From contig NZ_FNGF01000006.1 of assembly GCF_900102815.1 (NCBI RefSeq), positions 62,001-126,000 of the forward strand: a DNA stretch of 64,000 bases. Direction: 5' to 3'. Shown here piece after piece: positions 59,799 to 64,000 of this stretch (within the stretch, counting starts at the first letter, position 1; every line of letters begins with the position of its first letter). The notes beneath the pieces were generated by a model that saw nothing but the letters and a program-made list of their open reading frames with translations, did no database searches and had not been told where the DNA came from. Source of the stretch: Glycomyces sambucus. Its GTDB lineage: Bacteria > Actinomycetota > Actinomycetes > Mycobacteriales > Micromonosporaceae. Position numbers and translations under genes: made by a program.

Positions 59799-61016
59799 AT
59801 GAGTGACCTCGGAGACTGGACCAGCTTCGGCCGCATCGACGCCGACGGCACGGTCTATGTGAAGACCTCCTCCGGCGAGCGCGCGGTCGGCTCGTGGCAG
59901 GCCGGCTCGACCGAGGAGGGGCTCGCGCACTTCGCGCGCAAGTACGCCGACCTCGTCGTGGAAGTCGATCTCATCGCCGCGCGCCTGAACTCGGAGTCGG
60001 CCGACGTGGAGCAGGCGGCCTCGCAGCTGCGCAAGCTCCGCGAGGGCCTGGACACCGCGGCGGTGGTCGGGGACGTCGAGGGCCTGGCGACCCGCCTGGA
60101 CGGGCTGTCGAAGCACGCCGAGGAGAAGCTCGGCGAGTTCAAGGCCGCGAAGGAGTCCGAGCGCGCCGAGGCCGTCGCCGCCAAGGAGGCCCTGGTGGCC
60201 GAGGCGGAGGACCTGGCGTCGCGCGACAGCCACTGGAAGGCGTCGGGGCAGCGCTTCAGCGAGATGATCGAGGAGTGGAAGGCGATCCACGGGGTCGACC
60301 GGAAGACCGATCAGAAGCTGTGGCGGCGGTTCTCGGCCGCGCGCGACACGTTCACGCGCCACCGCGGGGCCTACTTCTCCCAGCTCGACGCCGAGCGCAA
60401 GGTGATCGGGCAGAAGAAGGAAGAGCTCATCGCGAAGGCGGAGGAGCTGTCGACCTCGCAGGACTGGGGGCCCACGGCCGACGCGCTCAAGGGCCTCATG
60501 GCCGAGTGGAAGGACGCCGGGCGACTGGCGCCGGACGCGGAGCAGAAGGCGTGGAAGCGGTTCCGGGCGGCGCAGGACGTGTTCTTCAACGCGCGCTCCG
60601 AGGTGTTCTCGGCCCGCGACGCGGAGCTGGAGGCGAACCAGGCCGCCAAGGAGGAGCTGCTCAAGCAGGCCGAGGCGCTGGACATCGAGGCCGACCCGAA
60701 GGCGGCGCAGAACGCGTTCCGCGACCTCCAGGCCGGGTGGCACGACATCGGCGCGGTCCCGCGCAAGAACCAGGCGAAGCTCCAGCGGCGCCTGCGCACC
60801 GTCGAGGACAAGCTCCGCGACGCCCTGGACACCGCGTGGCGCAAGGTCCCGGTCGAGGAGAACCCGCTGCTGCTCCAGATGCGCCAGCAGGTCGCCGAGG
60901 CCGAGGAGAAGCTGGCCCGCGCGAAGGCCGACGGGAACGCCGGCCGGATCAAGAAGGCCGAGTCGGACCTGGCGAGCAAGAAGCAGTTCCTGCAGCTTGC
61001 GGAGGGAACCAAGTAG
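59799..61016 (+). CDS. DUF349 domain-containing protein
   Basis: 405 residues. Several DUF349 repeats form long helical hairpins (LVAEAEDLASRDSHWKASGQ, FSEMIEEWKAIHGVDRKTDQ, LWRRFSAARDTFTRHRGAYF, LKGLMAEWKDAGRLAPDAEQ). It is an actinobacterial coiled scaffold of unknown role. An additional start-proximal part (MSDLGDWTSFGRIDADGTVY) is not repeated. Past the stop is a second copy of its last nine codons in the same frame (61023-61049). Confidence 0.88.
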   Translation: MSDLGDWTSFGRIDADGTVYVKTSSGERAVGSWQAGSTEEGLAHFARKYADLVVEVDLIAARLNSESADVEQAASQLRKLREGLDTAAVVGDVEGLATRLDGLSKHAEEKLGEFKAAKESERAEAVAAKEALVAEAEDLASRDSHWKASGQRFSEMIEEWKAIHGVDRKTDQKLWRRFSAARDTFTRHRGAYFSQLDAERKVIGQKKEELIAKAEELSTSQDWGPTADALKGLMAEWKDAGRLAPDAEQKAWKRFRAAQDVFFNARSEVFSARDAELEANQAAKEELLKQAEALDIEADPKAAQNAFRDLQAGWHDIGAVPRKNQAKLQRRLRTVEDKLRDALDTAWRKVPVEENPLLLQMRQQVAEAEEKLARAKADGNAGRIKKAESDLASKKQFLQLAEGTK

Positions 61017-61049
61017 CACAGGCTGCAACTGGCCGAGGGCTCGAAGTAG
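60990..61049 (+). repeat. Direct duplication of the DUF349 gene's last codons
   Basis: Bases 60990-61016 encode LQLAEGTK and stop. Bases 61023-61049 encode LQLAEGSK and stop, 33 bases later in the same frame, with 6 bases (CACAGG) between the copies. A TAG readthrough would add HRLQLAEGSK. This is a local tandem duplication of the gene end. Confidence 0.8.
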
Positions 61050-61207
61050 GCGATACCCGCCGTTCTTCCGGGGTTGGCGCGGACGCATGAGGGCGTTCGC
61101 CGACCGGTCGGGATAATGGGACTGGGCTACGACGGCGTGGACCGCACCGGTCCGCGCCGTTCGCTCTGCCCCCAACCGACCATGTCCCCCGACAGGAAGG
61201 CAGCCGA

Positions 61208-61942
61208 ATGACCCTCGAAACGCTCCCCCAGCAGTTCATCGACGCCGAGAAGGTCTTCAACCTCCGGGACGTCGGCGGCTGGGACGCCGCGGACGGCCGC
61301 AAGGTCAGGTCCGGCCGGGTGTTCCGCTCCGACAACCTCGGGATGGTGTCCGAGGCCGATGTCGACCTGCTCGTGAACCGGCTCGGGATCCGCCACGTGA
61401 TCGACCTGCGCCGGGCCGAGGAGTGGGAGGTCGCCGGGCGGTTCCCCGAGGTCGACGGGGTCGAGTTCCACCACTTCGAGCTGCTGCACGTGAAGTGGGA
61501 GAGCATCGGCCGCGAGTACCCGGCGGGCGCCGACGTGGTGCCGTTCCTGCGCCAGCGGTACTCGGGCATGTACGAGGCCGGGTACCGGGCGGTGCGCGAC
61601 TCGCTCGACGTGATCGCGTCCGGCGAGCCGGTCCTGTTCCACTGCATGGCCGGGAAGGACCGGACGGGCCTGGTGGCCGCGGCGCTGCTGTCGGTGCTCG
61701 GCGTCGACGCGGCGGACATCGCCCGGGACTACGAGCTGTCGAACGTGGGCATCGCGCGGTGGCGCACCTGGCGCGACGCGAACCTGGGCAGGCCGGAGGC
61801 CGAGAGCGGGCTGACCACGCCGGCGGAGGCGATGCTGGAGACCATCGCGGAGATGGAGGCCCGCTTCGGGTCCCTGGCCGACTACGTGGCGGCGACCGGT
61901 TTCGACCGGGTCGACGTGCTCCGTTCGCAGTTGCTGGAGTAG
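61208..61942 (+). CDS. Tyrosine-protein phosphatase (Y_phosphatase3/PtpB-like)
   Basis: 244 residues. The signature is VLFHCMAGKDRTGLVAAALL (HCxxGKDRTG), with FNLRDVGGWDAADGRKVRSG near the start. This type includes secreted or cytosolic phosphatases that dephosphorylate tyrosine, serine and lipids, as in mycobacterial PtpB. No signal peptide is seen, so it is likely cytosolic. The start is ATG 61208, after GGCAGCCGA. Confidence 0.94.
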   Translation: MTLETLPQQFIDAEKVFNLRDVGGWDAADGRKVRSGRVFRSDNLGMVSEADVDLLVNRLGIRHVIDLRRAEEWEVAGRFPEVDGVEFHHFELLHVKWESIGREYPAGADVVPFLRQRYSGMYEAGYRAVRDSLDVIASGEPVLFHCMAGKDRTGLVAAALLSVLGVDAADIARDYELSNVGIARWRTWRDANLGRPEAESGLTTPAEAMLETIAEMEARFGSLADYVAATGFDRVDVLRSQLLE

Positions 61943-61995
61943 TCCGGCCCGCTCTTTGAGACGCGGACTGTTAATTTTCGCCGCTATAGCGTTTG

Positions 61996-62024
61996 CCGGA
62001 CCCGTTGGGGCACAACGGGTCCGG
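61996..62024 (+). terminator. Hairpin terminator after the phosphatase gene
   Basis: CCGGACCCGTT and AACGGGTCCGG pair perfectly (11-base arms, 7-base loop). Confidence 0.8.
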
Positions 62025-62037
62025 TGGCGCGGCAGGT

Positions 62038-62063
62038 TTACCGGCCGGTTACTTACCGGTCGG
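62038..62063. promoter_or_regulatory. Direct repeat of TTACCGGYCGG upstream of the ABC exporter
   Basis: TTACCGGCCGG at 62038-62048 and TTACCGGTCGG at 62053-62063 repeat with 15-base spacing, flanked by two GGCAGGT copies. They lie about 50 bases before the exporter's GTG (62114). They look like operator half-sites for a regulator of the efflux genes. Confidence 0.5.
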
Positions 62064-62113
62064 CAGGTGAAATTCGATTGCCGGATGTCACACGCCGCTC
62101 GTAACTTGGAGCG

Positions 62114-63919
62114 GTGGGCTCAGAGCGGTTGAAAACTCCAGAAGAATCCGAATCAGACAATCCCCCCGAACGTCAGACGGCGCTGACGAACCTCTGGCGG
62201 ATGAAGAAGTACCTGTACCCGTACCGGTACCGCCTCGCGGTGCTGTGGTCGATGGTGCTCCTCAACATCGTGTCCGGACTGGCGATCCCCCCGCTGGTCG
62301 GGCGGGCCATCGACGGCCCGATCCACCACGGCGACATGCGCGGCCTGGTGGTCATCGTCGGCGTGATCGTGATCCTCGGCGCCGCCGACGCGATCCTCCA
62401 GCTCGCGCGGCGGTACTTCCAGACCACCACCGCGATGGCCATCGAGAAGGACATCCGCGGCGTCCTCTACGAGCACCTCCAGGTGCTCCACACCGGGTTC
62501 CACGACCGGTGGCAGACCGGGCAGCTCCTCGCCCGCGTCACCTCCGACCTCGGCATGATCCGGCGGTTCTTCGCCGGCGGCCTGGTCTTCGCGATCACCT
62601 CCACCGGCATGATCCTCATCATCATGGGCCAGCTGCTGTTCATCGAATGGCGGCTGGCGCTCATCGTGGCGGCCTCGGCCGTCCCGCTGTTCCTCATCGG
62701 CCGCAAGTTCTTCCGCGAGTACCTGCCCGCGGCCCGGTCCGAGCAGGACCAGTCCGGCGAGGTCTCCAGCGCGGCCGAGGAGTCGGCGCTCGGCATCCGC
62801 GCGATCAAGGCGCTCGGACGCGGCCCGCTCATGGCGGCCCGCTTCGAGAAGGAGGCCGAGGAGCTGCGCTCGCGCAGCATCTTCAAGAGCATGATCGCGT
62901 CCCGGTCCTGGTCGGGCTACGACGCCATCGCCACGGCCGCCGTCGGCGCGGTCCTCGTGTTCGGCTCGACCATGGTCGCGGGCGGATCGCTGTCCGTGGG
63001 CGACCTGACGGCGTTCATCATGCTCCAGCTCGCGCTCCTGTGGCCGATCGAGGCCACGGGCTGGGTCATGGCCCACGGCAACGAGGCCATGACCGCCGCC
63101 GACCGCGTCTACGACGTGCTCGACACCGAGCCGGCGATCAAGGACCGCCCGAACGCCAAGGTGGTCGAGCGCGGCGACGTGCGCGGCGAACTCGTCTTCG
63201 AGGACGTGCGGTACGCGTTCGAGGACGACTCCCGCGAGATCCTGCGCGGCGTCGACCTGCGCGTCGAGCCCGGCGAGACCGTCGCCATCGCGGGCAAGAC
63301 CGGGTCGGGCAAGACCACGCTCGTCTCGCTGCCCTCGCGGCTCAACGACCCGACCGGCGGGCGGATCCTCTTGGACGGCACCGACATCCGCGACCTCCGG
63401 CTGGAGAACCTGCGCTCGGTCGTCACCACCGCGTTCGAGGAGGCCACGCTCTTCTCGATGAGCGTGCGCGAGAACCTCGCCCTCGGGCGCCCCGACGCCG
63501 ACGAGCGCGACCTGGAGGAGGCCGTGCGGGTCGCCCAGGCCGAGTTCGTCTACGACCTGCCGTACGGGCTCGACACCCGCATCGGCGAGCAGGGCCTGTC
63601 CCTGTCCGGCGGCCAGCGCCAGCGCCTCGCGCTCGCCCGCGCCGTCGTCGTGCGCCCGGCCGTGCTCGTCCTCGACGACCCGCTGTCGGCGCTCGACGTG
63701 CACACCGAGGAGCTGGTCGAGCGGGCCCTGGCGCAGGTCCTGCGCGACACGACCGCGCTGGTCGTGGTCCACCGGCCGTCCACGGTCGCCCTGGCAGACA
63801 AGGTGGCGCTGCTCCACGAGGGCCGCATCGCGGCCTTCGGCGCGCACTCCGAGCTGATGGCGTCCAGTCCCGAGTACGTCGACGTGCTGTCGGCCGAGTC
63901 TGAGGAGGTGGCGGCGTGA
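62114..63919 (+). CDS. ABC exporter, fused membrane and ATPase half (first of a heterodimeric pair)
   Basis: 601 residues. Six N-terminal helices (LYPYRYRLAVLWSMVLLNIV to about residue 330) precede the ATPase domain, with Walker A AIAGKTGSGKTTLVSL, signature LSLSGGQRQRLALARAVV and H-loop LVVVHRPSTV. Walker B reads VLVLDDPLSALD. The residue after the Walker B aspartate, usually Glu, is Asp, so this half carries the weak catalytic site typical of heterodimeric drug or lipid exporters. The start GTG 62114 has GGAGCG upstream, and its stop overlaps the next gene. Confidence 0.92.
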   Translation: MGSERLKTPEESESDNPPERQTALTNLWRMKKYLYPYRYRLAVLWSMVLLNIVSGLAIPPLVGRAIDGPIHHGDMRGLVVIVGVIVILGAADAILQLARRYFQTTTAMAIEKDIRGVLYEHLQVLHTGFHDRWQTGQLLARVTSDLGMIRRFFAGGLVFAITSTGMILIIMGQLLFIEWRLALIVAASAVPLFLIGRKFFREYLPAARSEQDQSGEVSSAAEESALGIRAIKALGRGPLMAARFEKEAEELRSRSIFKSMIASRSWSGYDAIATAAVGAVLVFGSTMVAGGSLSVGDLTAFIMLQLALLWPIEATGWVMAHGNEAMTAADRVYDVLDTEPAIKDRPNAKVVERGDVRGELVFEDVRYAFEDDSREILRGVDLRVEPGETVAIAGKTGSGKTTLVSLPSRLNDPTGGRILLDGTDIRDLRLENLRSVVTTAFEEATLFSMSVRENLALGRPDADERDLEEAVRVAQAEFVYDLPYGLDTRIGEQGLSLSGGQRQRLALARAVVVRPAVLVLDDPLSALDVHTEELVERALAQVLRDTTALVVVHRPSTVALADKVALLHEGRIAAFGAHSELMASSPEYVDVLSAESEEVAA

Positions 63920-64000
63920 CCGCGACCGGAAGCGACGTCGCGAGCGCGACGGCAGAGGAGATCGAGCGCCGCGCCGAGCAGCCCGTGGACAAGCACGCGT
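63916..64000 (+). CDS. Second half of the ABC exporter pair (partial at right edge)
   Basis: The GTG 63916 overlaps the previous stop (GTGA). The first 28 residues (VTATGSDVASATAEEIERRA) are polar, with an acidic start as in partner exporters. The rest is outside the window. It is expected to carry the complete ATPase site lacking in the first half. Confidence 0.7.
   Translation, partial: MTATGSDVASATAEEIERRAEQPVDKHA

Overview
The window is about 72% G+C, densely packed, and bacterial. Starts are often GTG or TTG, stop/start overlaps (ATGA, GTGA) are common, and genes typical of actinobacteria occur: Lsr2, a maleylpyruvate-isomerase-fold (mycothiol-type) protein, DUF3043, ErpA/HesB, a GlnA2-type glutamine synthetase next to GlnE, and caa3/aa3-type CtaC and CtaF. 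It is chromosomal DNA of a high-GC actinomycete. I lean towards a Glycomycetales/Micromonosporales-like organism, but the sequence alone does not fix the genus.

Positions 1 to 26,000 look accessory: ECF sigma factors (one with a membrane partner), an AraC/NmrA divergent pair, an AAC(3)-like acetyltransferase, a tRNA-Pro, a secreted repeat protein and a HugZ/DUF2470 haem-utilisation-like gene with an iron box. That box also faces a DUF2306-histidine kinase-response regulator operon. Next come a glycosyltransferase-HelR operon that resembles rifamycin self-protection modules, small hydrolase and thiol-family genes, a ZIP transporter, Lsr2, a ferredoxin, a second NarL-type two-component pair, an acyltransferase-like membrane protein, a toxin-antitoxin pair under a perfect palindrome, LysR/DoxX and a secreted GH18 chitinase.

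Positions 25,700 to 61,000 are more housekeeping. They hold CorA, the nitrogen-control block glnE-GATase-glnA2, a MOSC protein, HAD, panB, nadE, a TSUP exporter, the RNase P RNA (rnpB, plus strand), NUDIX, ctaF/ctaC, a cysteine desulfurase and a superoxide dismutase with a very good nickel-response (Nur) box. These are followed by a metallophosphoesterase, a five-gene oligopeptide ABC operon, a decayed PfkB kinase, erpA, glycerate kinase, nadA, murA, DUF3043, a WG-repeat protein, an aldo/keto reductase, miaA and a DUF349 protein. The order ctaF-ctaC-(PfkB)-ErpA-glycerate kinase-DUF3043 and glnE-glnA2-panB recalls the mycobacterial Rv2199c to Rv2225 neighbourhood, so the opp operon and several other genes look like insertions into an old conserved block.

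The right edge holds a tyrosine phosphatase and the first half of a heterodimeric ABC exporter, whose partner runs off the window. No rRNA, insertion sequence, phage, integrase or CRISPR array was seen. The signals most worth attention are the glycosyltransferase-HelR operon, the Nur and iron boxes, the PfkB pseudokinase, a CorA reading frame that runs through its own terminator, and three sets of intergenic repeats.
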